17,388 nucleotides of DNA. Origin: Cyanobacteria bacterium M_surface_7_m2_037 (GTDB lineage: Bacteria; Cyanobacteriota; Cyanobacteriia; PCC-6307; Cyanobiaceae). This document shows positions 1-6,942 of the stretch, piece after piece (position 1 is the first letter of the stretch; the number at the start of each line of letters is the position of its first letter). The stretch covers positions 1 to 17,388 of the forward strand of contig VGPP01000021.1 in NCBI GenBank assembly GCA_016882585.1, in the 5' to 3' direction. Made by a program: the position numbers and the translations under genes. The notes beneath the pieces were generated by a model. That model saw only the letters and a program-made list of their open reading frames with translations, was not told the origin of the DNA and did not search any database.

Positions 1-66
1 GAGGGTCTCCGCCACTTCCAGCTGATGGGGGCTGATCTCCGCGATCAGCGCCAGAGGGGGAAGCAT
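1..66 (-). CDS. Possible 5' end of a leftward gene, product unknown
   Basis: An open reading frame on the minus strand starts with ATG at 66-64 and stays open to the window edge, giving 22 codons (starting MLPPLALIAEISPHQ). It is divergent from the bicA-type gene at 219, which would leave about 150 bp between them for two promoters. No clear Shine-Dalgarno sequence precedes the ATG. The fragment is too short to assign a family, and it may be a chance ORF in GC-rich DNA. Confidence 0.3.
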   Translation of the reverse strand, partial: MLPPLALIAEISPHQLEVAETL

Positions 67-110
67 GAACGGCCAGAAACGGGCAGCTGGTTATAGAGAC
101 CCTTCAAGGA

Positions 111-161
111 GTTCTGGGTGGCTCAGCAAGCAAACCGCTTTGCTGGAAGGGGCGGCAGAAC
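111..161 (+). promoter_or_regulatory. Nested inverted repeat upstream of bicA
   Basis: An outer arm GTTCTG (111-116) is complementary to CAGAAC (156-161). Inside it, CAGCAA (124-129) is complementary to TTGCTG (140-145). This could fold as a two-tier hairpin in a leader RNA or serve as a protein-binding dyad for either divergent gene. No T-run follows, so it is not a standard terminator. The function is inferred only from position, 60-110 bp ahead of the bicA start. Confidence 0.3.
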
Positions 162-171
162 CCCACCCACA

Positions 172-201
172 TTCCGCGCCCACCCCCTAAGGTTCCGCGC
201 C
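172..201 (+). repeat. Direct repeat TTCCGCGCC, two copies
   Basis: The 9-mer TTCCGCGCC occurs at 172-180 and again at 193-201. The start-to-start distance is 21 bp, about two helical turns, and the second copy ends 17 bp before the bicA start codon. Each copy is followed by a similar C-rich stretch. The spacing would put both copies on the same face of the DNA, which suits a regulator site, but it may be a simple duplication. Confidence 0.35.
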
Positions 202-218
202 AACCCTGTTCTGTTGCG

Positions 219-1904
219 ATGACCACCGCCTCGGCCCCACCCGGGCGTTCACCGCTGCGGCTGCTGAATCACATCAGCACCAACAACATCAAAGGTGATC
301 TGTTCGGCGGCGTGACCGCCGCCGTGATCGCCCTGCCCATGGCCCTCGCCTTCGGTGTGGCCTCCGGTGCCGGCGCTGCCGCCGGCCTCTGGGGCGCTGT
401 GCTGGTGGGTCTGTTCGCTGCCCTGTTCGGCGGCACCCCCACGCTGATTTCCGAGCCCACCGGTCCGATGACGGTGGTGATGACGGCCGTGATCGCCAGC
501 CTCACCGCCAGCGATCCCGAAAACGGCCTGGCCATGGCCTTCACCGTGGTGATGCTGGCCGGCGTGTTCCAGATCGCCTTCGGCTTCTTGAAGCTGGGCC
601 GCTACGTCACCCAGATGCCGTACACGGTGATCTCGGGCTTCATGAGCGGGATTGGCTTCATCCTGATCATTCTTCAGCTCGGCCCCTTCCTCGGCCAGGC
701 CATCCCCAAAGGTGGGGTGATGGGCACCCTCAAGGCCCTGCCTCAACTGATCAGCAGCGCCCGGCCATCCGAGGTGGTGCTGGCTGTGGTCACCCTGGCG
801 ATCCTCTGGCTCACCCCCAGCCGGGTGAAGAAGATTGCACCGCCCCAGCTGATTGCGCTGGTGATCGGCACGATTCTGTCGCTCACGCTGCTGAGCGGCG
901 GCGGGGAAGAAATCCGCCGCATCGGCGAAATTGCCTCGGGCTTCCCGCAGCTGCGCACGCCTTATTTCGATCTGCCGCACCTCAGCCGCATGCTGATTGA
1001 TGCAGCCGTGCTGGGGATGCTCGGCTGCATCGATGCGCTGCTCACCGCCGTGGTTGCCGACAGCATCACCCGCACCGAGCACGACTCCAACAAGGAACTA
1101 ATCGGCCAAGGCCTGGGCAACATCGCTTCCGGCCTGTTCGGTGGCATCGCCGGTGCCGGCGCCACCATGGGCACCGTGGTGAACATCCAGGCTGGCGGGC
1201 GGAGCGCTCTCTCAGGCATCAGCCGCGCCGTGATCCTGATGGTGGTGATCCTGGCTTTCACCGGCGTGGCCGCCCAGATTCCTCAGGCCGTGCTCGCCGG
1301 CATCGCCCTGAAAGTGGGTGTCGACATCGTCGACTGGGGCTTCATCAAGCGCGCTCACCGGATCTCGATCAGCGGCGCGCTGATCATGTACCTGGTGATT
1401 GCCCTCACCGTGCTGGTGGATCTGATTGCCGCCGTGGGCATCGGCGTGTTCATCGCCAACATCCTCACCATCGACAAGATGAGCGCTCTGCAGAGCAAGA
1501 GCGTGAAATCGGTGAGCACCGGCGATGGTGACCTCGATATCAGCGATGAGGAGCGTCAGTTGCTCGATCAGGGCCGCGGCCAGGTGCTGCTGTTCCAACT
1601 GAACGGCGCCATGATCTTCGGTGTGGCGAAGGCGATCGGCCGCGAGCACAACGCCATCGGCGAGTGCAAAGCCGTGGTGTTCGATCTCACCGAGGTGTCG
1701 CACCTGGGCGTGACCGCCGCCCTCGCGGTGGAGAACGCTGTGGAAGAGGCGATTGAGAAAGGCCGCGAGGTGTTTGTGGTGGGGGCCAGCGGCACCACCC
1801 AGCGCCGGCTCGAGAAGCTCGGCCTCTACCAAAAGCTGCCGGCCGATCGCATCAGCGTTGGCCGCCGCGAGGCTCTGCAACAGGCTGTGGCCGCTCTGGC
1901 CTGA
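219..1904 (+). CDS. bicA: BicA-type sodium-dependent bicarbonate transporter (SulP family)
   Basis: This 561-residue protein is a SulP-family transporter that imports bicarbonate with sodium across the plasma membrane, a high-flux part of the cyanobacterial CO2-concentrating mechanism. The N-terminal about 430 residues are a multi-helix transport domain. Near its start are GDLFGGVTAAVIALPMALAF and then LISEPTGPMTVVMT, both closely matching what I recall of Synechocystis BicA. The stretch GCIDALLTAVVADS contains Asp272, which by alignment from memory corresponds to the sodium-site Asp258 of Synechocystis BicA. Residues from about 450 to the end form a cytoplasmic STAS domain (LLFQLNGAMIFGVAKAI). 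The ATG at 219 gives a slightly longer N-terminus than Synechocystis BicA, about 12 residues. A strong terminator follows the stop, so it is probably transcribed alone. The bicA call over a generic sulfate transporter rests on this close match and on the carbon-uptake neighbourhood. Confidence 0.93.
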   Translation: MTTASAPPGRSPLRLLNHISTNNIKGDLFGGVTAAVIALPMALAFGVASGAGAAAGLWGAVLVGLFAALFGGTPTLISEPTGPMTVVMTAVIASLTASDPENGLAMAFTVVMLAGVFQIAFGFLKLGRYVTQMPYTVISGFMSGIGFILIILQLGPFLGQAIPKGGVMGTLKALPQLISSARPSEVVLAVVTLAILWLTPSRVKKIAPPQLIALVIGTILSLTLLSGGGEEIRRIGEIASGFPQLRTPYFDLPHLSRMLIDAAVLGMLGCIDALLTAVVADSITRTEHDSNKELIGQGLGNIASGLFGGIAGAGATMGTVVNIQAGGRSALSGISRAVILMVVILAFTGVAAQIPQAVLAGIALKVGVDIVDWGFIKRAHRISISGALIMYLVIALTVLVDLIAAVGIGVFIANILTIDKMSALQSKSVKSVSTGDGDLDISDEERQLLDQGRGQVLLFQLNGAMIFGVAKAIGREHNAIGECKAVVFDLTEVSHLGVTAALAVENAVEEAIEKGREVFVVGASGTTQRRLEKLGLYQKLPADRISVGRREALQQAVAALA

Positions 1905-1924
1905 TCCCAGGCCAACCCAACCCC

Positions 1925-1955
1925 GGGGCATCCATTCCATGGATGCCCCTTTTTT
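1925..1955 (+). terminator. Rho-independent terminator after bicA
   Basis: A perfect 10-bp stem is formed by GGGGCATCCA (1925-1934) and TGGATGCCCC (1940-1949), with a 5-nt loop TTCCA. It is followed directly by six T residues (1950-1955). It begins 20 bp after the bicA stop codon and isolates bicA from the next gene on the same strand. Confidence 0.93.
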
Positions 1956-1982
1956 CATGCAACATTCTGCCCTCGCCTGCCG

Positions 1983-2431
1983 ATGAAGCTCTTCGACGAC
2001 AAGCAGTTCCTCAACGCCATCCATAGCTATGAGCGCCAGCTAGCCAAATGCTGGCAATCCTGCTGGCGGCGGTGGTGGGCTTCGCCGCACTGGAGCTGCT
2101 GGTGGAAACCAGCGTGGGACTGATGGAGCGGCAGACCAACTGGTTTGACGGCAACCTGATCAAGCTGCTCGATCGGCTGCTGCTGATCTTCATCGCCCTG
2201 GAGGTGCTCCAGAACGTAACCGCCTACCTGCGCGATCAGGTGGTGCAGATCGAGCTGGTGCTGCTCACCGCTCTCACGGCCGTGGCGCGAAAGGTGATCG
2301 TGCTGCCGCCCGGCACCGAAAACAAACCAGCCCTGATGGCCGGCTTCGGGGTGATCGTGGTGGGCTTGGCAGCGGCCTACTGGCTGGTGCGGCGCGCACG
2401 CAGCGATCAGCAGCCCGCTCAAGCCTCCTGA
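1983..2431 (+). CDS. PsiE-family membrane protein, apparent 1-nt frameshift near N-terminus
   Basis: The long reading frame (ATG at 2048, 127 residues) looks like the cyanobacterial phosphate-starvation-inducible PsiE family, small four-helix membrane proteins of unknown mechanism. Characteristic parts are the RLLLIFIALEVLQN helix, an amphipathic stretch, and TALTAVARKVIVL before a final helix ending in VRRAR. An ATG at 1983 opens a second frame encoding MKLFDDKQFLNAIHSYERQ-LAK, which is the polar N-terminus I would expect in this family. That frame meets the long one at the AAA of 2046-2048. One extra A there would join them into a continuous protein of 149 residues running into the first membrane helix. 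Either the DNA carries a real deletion, a sequencing error lost one A, or translation starts internally at 2048. No good ribosome binding site precedes either ATG. The family call is from memory. Confidence 0.7.
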
Positions 2432-2437
2432 GTGGCT

Positions 2438-2477
2438 TAATCCGGTGATTTCATCAACAAAAACACCGATCGGATTA
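2438..2477 (+). repeat. Imperfect inverted repeat between psiE-like gene and sigma factor
   Basis: TAATCCG (2438-2444) is the reverse complement of CGGATTA (2471-2477). The adjoining GTG (2445-2447) can pair with CAC (2464-2466) if CGAT is bulged. It begins 6 bp after the psiE-like stop and has no T-run. It may be a weak transcript-end hairpin or a protein-binding dyad in the sigma gene's upstream region. Confidence 0.35.
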
Positions 2478-2561
2478 GGAATGCGTTAAGTACACAAGCC
2501 TGCCGCGAAATGCACACCATGCTCTGGGTCAGATCGCAATCACGATGCGGTGTCTGGCGGA

Positions 2562-2582
2562 TTGATCAGCTGCGCTGATCAA
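2562..2582 (+). promoter_or_regulatory. Perfect palindrome upstream of the sigma factor gene
   Basis: TTGATCAGC (2562-2570) and GCTGATCAA (2574-2582) form a perfect 9-bp dyad around a 3-nt centre, TGC. It sits 90 bp before the sigma factor start codon and has no T-run after it. The symmetry and compact centre fit an operator for a dimeric regulator, or a leader-RNA hairpin. No promoter elements could be assigned with confidence in this 241-bp intergenic region. Confidence 0.5.
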
Positions 2583-2672
2583 GGCGATTGCCGTTGCTGC
2601 ATCCACGCCAAAACCCACCCAGCCCGGATGGGAGGTCATTAACGTTTCGCCACCCCACAGACATCTCTCTCG

Positions 2673-3644
2673 ATGCCTGCGCCACAGAAGCTCCGCAAAG
2701 GAGACTGCGACGCAATCAGCCGGCACCTGCGTGCCATCGGCCGTATTCCGCTCCTCACAGCTGACGAGGAAATCAGCCTGGGTCGCGCCGTGCAAAACGG
2801 CCGGCGCCTGCTCGAAGCGGCTGAAGAACTGAAACTCCGCTCCGGCGGCCAGGCCCCCAGCCTGGAGGCCTGGGCCAGCAACGTGCAGCTCACGCCGCGC
2901 CAGCTGCAGCGCGAACTGAAGCTGGCGGAACGCGCCAGTGAGCGCATGGTGACCGCCAACCTGCGGCTGGTGGTGAGCATGGCCCGCCGCATCAGCCACC
3001 GGCGCCTGGATCTGGAGGATCTGATCCAGGAGGGCACCCTCGGCCTGATCCGGGCGGTGCAGCGGTTCGATCCCACCCGCGGCTACAAGTTCTCCACCTA
3101 CGCCACCTGGTGGATCCGGGAGGGCATGGGCCGTGCCCTGCAGCAGCAGAGCCGCAGCATCCGCCTGCCGGCCCACATGCAGGATCGCCTGCAGCGGTTG
3201 CGTCGCTGCCAGCAGGAGCTGCGCCAGATGCTGGGGCGTGAACCCAACCTCAAGGAGCTGGCAGAGGCCACCGAGCTCAAAGTGCTCGATATCCGTGAAG
3301 CCCTGTTCCGCGCCCAGGAACCCCTGAGCCTCGACAGCAGCCATGGCCAAGACGACGACCTGCGCCTGCTCGACACTCTCCGTTGCGACGGTCAGCTGCC
3401 CAGCGATCAGCTCACGGCCGCTCATCTGCAGAGCGATCTCGTGGCCCTGCTGGATGAGCTGCCGGAGCAGGAAGCTGAATTGCTGCGGCTGCGCTATGGC
3501 ATCGATCAGCCCACCCCGATGAACCTCAGCGCCGCGGCCCGGCAGATGGGGCTCAGCCGCGACCAGGCCCGCGGCATGGAACGGCGCGCCAATGCCGCGA
3601 TCCGCCGCCTCTCCGATCGCGTGATCGACTACCTGGAGGCCTGA
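2673..3644 (+). CDS. Group 2 sigma-70 family RNA polymerase sigma factor
   Basis: This 323-residue protein is an RpoD/SigA-like alternative sigma factor that directs RNA polymerase core to promoters. Region 1.2 lies at about 15-45 (DAISRHLRAIGRIPLLTADE). Region 2 lies at about 90-165, with the core-binding helix NLRLVVSMARRISHR and DLEDLIQEGTLGLIRAV, and the -10-recognition helix around FSTYATWWIREGMGRAL. Region 3 spans about 170-240, and region 4 about 255-320, including LLRLRYGID and the helix-turn-helix NLSAAARQMGLSRDQARGME. It lacks the long acidic region 1.1 of the primary sigma, and its length is typical of cyanobacterial group 2 factors used in stress or circadian responses. Which paralogue it is (SigB/C/D/E-like) cannot be told here. 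bioA starts 12 bp after its stop, so the two may be co-transcribed. Confidence 0.93.
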   Translation: MPAPQKLRKGDCDAISRHLRAIGRIPLLTADEEISLGRAVQNGRRLLEAAEELKLRSGGQAPSLEAWASNVQLTPRQLQRELKLAERASERMVTANLRLVVSMARRISHRRLDLEDLIQEGTLGLIRAVQRFDPTRGYKFSTYATWWIREGMGRALQQQSRSIRLPAHMQDRLQRLRRCQQELRQMLGREPNLKELAEATELKVLDIREALFRAQEPLSLDSSHGQDDDLRLLDTLRCDGQLPSDQLTAAHLQSDLVALLDELPEQEAELLRLRYGIDQPTPMNLSAAARQMGLSRDQARGMERRANAAIRRLSDRVIDYLEA

Positions 3645-3655
3645 GGCATCACCCC

Positions 3656-4927
3656 ATGAGCTGGCACCCCCACCTCTGGCATCCCACCACCCAGGTGGCC
3701 ACCAGCCCGGTTCCCCTGCAGGTGGCGCGCGCCCGCGGTTGCGTGCTCGAGCTGCAGGATGGGCGCCAGCTCATCGATGCGATCAGCAGCTGGTGGGTCA
3801 CCCTGCACGGCCACGCCGAGCCTTCGATCGCTGCCGCGATCGGCCGTCAGGCCCTGCAGCTGGAGCAGGTGATCTTTGCCAACTTCAGCCACCAGCCGGC
3901 GGAACAGCTCGCCACCCGCCTGGCCGCCCTCACCGGGCTCGAGCGGCTGTTTTTCTCCGACAACGGCTCCACCGCCGTGGAGGTGGCCCTCAAGATCGCC
4001 TGGCAGTGGTGGCGCAACCAGGGCAGTGATCGCCGCCAACTCATTGCTTTTGAGGGGGCTTATCACGGCGACACCTTCGGCGCGATGGCGGTGGGCGATC
4101 GCTCGATCTTCACCGCCCCCTACGAGGAGCTGCTCTTTGATGTAGCCCGCATCAGCTGGCCGCACACCCACTGGGGGGATGCCACGGTGGAGGCGCGAGA
4201 AGCGCAAGCGCTGCAGCAGCTGGAGCAAGCTCTCGCCGTGCCCACGGCGGCCGTGATCCTGGAGCCCCTGCTTCAGGGAGCAGCCGGCATGCACATGGTG
4301 CGGCCCAGCTTTCTGAGGGCGGTGCAGGAGCGGGTGCAGACCCATGGCGCCTTGCTGATCGCCGATGAGGTGATGACCGGCTTCGGACGCACCGGCTCCC
4401 TGTTTGCCTGCCAGCGCGCCGGCCTCAAGCCCGACCTGATGGCCCTCTCCAAAGGGCTCACCGGCGGCTTCCTACCCATGGGGGTGACCATGGCCAGCGA
4501 GCGGCTCTACCGCGGCTTCATCAGTGAAACCCCCGCGCAAACCTTCTTCCACGGCCACAGCTTCACGGCCAATCCACTCGGCTGCGCCGCTGCCCTGGCC
4601 AGCCTCGATCTGCTGCAGCACAACCCCGAGCGCTACCAGCAGTTCGATGCACGCCACATTCCGCTGCTGGAAGAGCTGGCGCCCCATCCGCTGGTGAAGC
4701 GGATCCGCTGCCAGGGCACCGTGGCCGCCTTCGAACTCGATGCCGGCAGCACGGGTTACCTCAATCCGATCGGCAAACAACTGCAGCGCCATTGCCTCGA
4801 TCAGGGGGTGTATCTGCGCCCCCTGGGCAACGTGGTGTATCTGCTGCCGCCCCTCTCGATCAGCGCGGCGCAATTGGAGCAGTGCTACGCCGCCATCCGC
4901 TCCGGCCTGGAGGCCCTCAGCCCCTGA
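3656..4927 (+). CDS. bioA: Adenosylmethionine-8-amino-7-oxononanoate aminotransferase
   Basis: BioA transfers the amino group of S-adenosylmethionine to 7-keto-8-aminopelargonate, giving 7,8-diaminopelargonate in cytoplasmic biotin synthesis. The 423-residue length is normal for this class III PLP aminotransferase. The N-terminus has the BioA-type HPHLWHPTTQ and the substrate-site region AISSWWVTLHGHAEPSIAAA. The phosphate-binding segment FFSDNGSTAVEVALKIA follows. Asp237 in LLIADEVMTGFGRTG should contact the PLP pyridine nitrogen. Lys266 in LSKGLTGGFLPMG is the Schiff-base lysine. The double Trp near residue 46 favours BioA over other omega-aminotransferases. It lies close behind the sigma factor gene. 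No other biotin gene is in the window. Confidence 0.92.
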   Translation: MSWHPHLWHPTTQVATSPVPLQVARARGCVLELQDGRQLIDAISSWWVTLHGHAEPSIAAAIGRQALQLEQVIFANFSHQPAEQLATRLAALTGLERLFFSDNGSTAVEVALKIAWQWWRNQGSDRRQLIAFEGAYHGDTFGAMAVGDRSIFTAPYEELLFDVARISWPHTHWGDATVEAREAQALQQLEQALAVPTAAVILEPLLQGAAGMHMVRPSFLRAVQERVQTHGALLIADEVMTGFGRTGSLFACQRAGLKPDLMALSKGLTGGFLPMGVTMASERLYRGFISETPAQTFFHGHSFTANPLGCAAALASLDLLQHNPERYQQFDARHIPLLEELAPHPLVKRIRCQGTVAAFELDAGSTGYLNPIGKQLQRHCLDQGVYLRPLGNVVYLLPPLSISAAQLEQCYAAIRSGLEALSP

Positions 4928-4991
4928 AACAAAGGCTTGACGCCGCCACGCCATCCGATACAAAAGCCTCACGGACGCCTGCGATCTGGCC

Positions 4992-5234
4992 ATGCCTGAC
5001 ACCTTTGCCCTGCTGCTGGCCGCCGGCATCATCGGCACCTCGGTGGCGCTGGCCAGCGCGATCCTGTTTGATGAGGCCAGGGGCCGCCAACGCACGATCG
5101 AGCACTACCGCAAGCTCGAGCGCGAGCGGATCCTGCGGGTGCGGCGTTTGCACAATCAGGTGGAGCGCCAGCCCAGCCGCGGGCGCAGCAGCTGGGATCG
5201 CTACATCGAGAGCAAGAATCAGCGCGCTGCCTGA
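4992..5234 (+). CDS. Small single-helix membrane protein, function unknown
   Basis: This 80-residue protein has one predicted membrane helix at about residues 5-26 (ALLLAAGIIGTSVALASAIL). A strongly charged, probably helical segment rich in Arg and Glu follows (RGRQRTIEHYRKLERERILR), and the tail is basic. I do not recognise the family. The layout suggests an N-terminally anchored protein with a cytoplasmic charged stalk. It starts 64 bp after bioA without a clear ribosome binding site. It ends 2 bp from the stop of the convergent FAS1 gene, and the two stop codons lie within the palindrome TGAGCTCA (5232-5239). Confidence 0.65.
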   Translation: MPDTFALLLAAGIIGTSVALASAILFDEARGRQRTIEHYRKLERERILRVRRLHNQVERQPSRGRSSWDRYIESKNQRAA

Positions 5235-5236
5235 GC

Positions 5237-5638
5237 TCAACCCGGCAGGATCACCCGATCGATCACATGCACCACGCCGTTGTCGCACACCACATCTGCG
5301 GTGACAACGGTGGCGTTCTTCACCTCGAAGGGGTCTTTGCAGCGGATCGGAATCGGTGCACCTTCCAGGCTGCTCCAGCTGTCTTCGGCCACCAACTGCT
5401 CACGGCTGTAAGCACCGGAGAGCACGTGATATGTGAGGATCCGCGCTAACTGCGGCGGGTTATCCACCAGGGTTTGCACCGTGCCCGGTGGCAGCGCGGC
5501 AAAGGCGTCGTCCACCGGGGCAAACACGGTGAAGGGGCCAGGGCCCTCAAGGGCTTCTCTCAGCCCGGCGGCATCCACAGCGGCCAGCAGGGTGTTGAAC
5601 ACCCCCACGGAGGCGGCGGTTTCGAGAATCGATGCCAT
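5237..5638 (-). CDS. cupS: FAS1 (fasciclin) domain protein, likely CupS-like NDH-1 CO2-uptake subunit
   Basis: The 133 residues are a single FAS1 domain. The H1 motif FTVFAPVDDAFAALP lies at about 36-50, the conserved Tyr-His at 70-71 (LTYHVLSG), and the H2 motif VVHVIDRVILP at the end. There is no signal peptide or membrane helix, so the protein is probably soluble and not exported. Its ATG overlaps the stop of the CO2 hydration gene by one base (TGATG), placing it as the last gene of the ndhF-ndhD-CO2 hydration operon. In Synechocystis the operon ndhF3-ndhD3-cupA-cupS ends in CupS, which has a fasciclin fold and belongs to the CO2-uptake NDH-1 complex. CupS identity is therefore inferred from fold plus gene order; a generic FAS1 protein is the alternative. 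Confidence 0.75.
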   Translation of the reverse strand: MASILETAASVGVFNTLLAAVDAAGLREALEGPGPFTVFAPVDDAFAALPPGTVQTLVDNPPQLARILTYHVLSGAYSREQLVAEDSWSSLEGAPIPIRCKDPFEVKNATVVTADVVCDNGVVHVIDRVILPG

Positions 5639-6942
5639 CAGCGGTAGTTCTGGGATTGGATATCGGGTAGGCGGGCCTCCGGCCGCAGGAAGCGATCCAT
5701 CTGCGCCTCGAAGAAGCGGCGGTTCGCCATCAGATGCTCGGGGTTGGTGTCATCCAGCGGATAGAGCAGAGCGCAGCGCAGCGCCTGAATCACCGCTGAA
5801 GTCACGTTGTACATCGAGCGCTGGAAGGTGATCCCCAACTGCACCAGCTCATCCTCCTCACCGCGCTTGTGCTCCCGGTAGATCTCCTTGAGATAAGGAG
5901 GCAGGAAATGCACCATGTCCTGCATCAGCAGGGTGGGAGGAATGCCGGCTGAACCCACGGGGAACACATCGGCGTAGAGGATGCCGTAGTGGAAATCCGC
6001 CTGATCCGCCGGCACCTGGCCGGCCTGAGCGTTGTAGCTCTTGGTGCCCCGGAACGGTGCGGTGCGGTAGAACACCGCCTCCACATAGGGCAGGGCCGCC
6101 TCATAGAGCCAGGTGAATCCCTCACTCTTGGGGATGATCTCGTAGCACTCGTCGCCGATATAGAGGTGGTGGTAAATCGGGCGACCAGCCACCGCAAAGA
6201 TGCCGTTCACGATGAAGTCCATCGCATCGGGCACGCCCTTGAAGCCGCCCTCGTCGTAGATGTCACTCATCTCGAAGAACACCGGCGCCATCACCTCCCA
6301 GAACAGGCCGAGATTGGCGGTGTAGCTGAGCTGGCGCACCTGCTCCAGGAACATGTCCGGGAACAGCGCATACAGGCCCAGCATCAGGGGATTGCCCTTG
6401 AAGTAGGCCTTGATCGCCCGATCGGCGTTGGCCTTGTAGGCGTCGCTTTCGAGGTAGTCGTTGAAGCGGCCGCCCATGCCCTGGTGCCAGAGCATCGCCT
6501 GCATACAGGCCTCGGCGAACTCCATGTTCACCCGGTCGTGCCAGAGGTGATGCAGCAGCTTGGGCATGCGGCCGGTTTCGCCGCGCTCCATGAACTCCAG
6601 CAGTTCCGGATGCGCCTTCTCACCGCCGCGCCAGATGCGCAGCTGTGATTGATCACCCGCATAGCTGTTGGGGCGATCCAGATACTCCTGGGAAATGAAG
6701 TATTTGAAGGCCGGCAGCGGATTGAGAAACACCCGCTCAGCGATGTAGAGCAAATCGCGCCAATAGAAGTCCATCGGCACGGCATAGGCCTTGTAGATGC
6801 CGATGATCTGTTTGAGGTTCTCCGGCGTATCGGGCAGCATCGAGCCGCCTGCTTCGAGCCGATGGATCACATCGGCGTAGCGGTGGGTGGAGGGGGGAAT
6901 CAACGGAGCCTTGATGCGCTCCGAGGCAACGGTGGCACTCAT
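5638..6942 (-). CDS. chpX: CO2 hydration protein (ChpX/CupB or ChpY/CupA family)
   Basis: This 434-residue soluble protein belongs to the cyanobacterial CO2 hydration family. It docks on the NdhF/NdhD arm of specialised NDH-1 complexes and converts CO2 to bicarbonate in a vectorial, carbonic-anhydrase-like reaction. Recognisable stretches include IIGIYKAYAVPMDFYWRDLL (about 46-65), HHLWHDRVNMEFAEACMQAM (131-150) and AGRPIYHHLYIGDECYEIIP. His132 and Arg137 have the same spacing as the zinc-site His130 and Arg135 described for CupA, which I cite from memory. The start ATG overlaps the ndhD stop by 4 nt (ATGA), so the genes are translationally coupled. The symbol follows the usual naming in picocyanobacteria. 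The CupS-like gene behind it points instead to the CupA/ChpY type, so the paralogue is unsettled. Confidence 0.92.
   Translation of the reverse strand: MSATVASERIKAPLIPPSTHRYADVIHRLEAGGSMLPDTPENLKQIIGIYKAYAVPMDFYWRDLLYIAERVFLNPLPAFKYFISQEYLDRPNSYAGDQSQLRIWRGGEKAHPELLEFMERGETGRMPKLLHHLWHDRVNMEFAEACMQAMLWHQGMGGRFNDYLESDAYKANADRAIKAYFKGNPLMLGLYALFPDMFLEQVRQLSYTANLGLFWEVMAPVFFEMSDIYDEGGFKGVPDAMDFIVNGIFAVAGRPIYHHLYIGDECYEIIPKSEGFTWLYEAALPYVEAVFYRTAPFRGTKSYNAQAGQVPADQADFHYGILYADVFPVGSAGIPPTLLMQDMVHFLPPYLKEIYREHKRGEEDELVQLGITFQRSMYNVTSAVIQALRCALLYPLDDTNPEHLMANRRFFEAQMDRFLRPEARLPDIQSQNYR

Noticed and set aside
249..1082. Long minus-strand open frame opposite bicA, and similar long His/Gln- or Arg-rich frames opposite ndhF, ndhD, the KimA-like gene and bioA
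   Set aside because: They lie opposite strongly recognisable genes, and their low-complexity composition is what GC-rich antisense frames produce. They show no family features.
219..1904. Reading the SulP protein as a sulfate permease
   Set aside because: The transport-domain sequence agrees with recalled BicA far better than with sulfate permeases, and the surrounding genes are for inorganic carbon uptake.
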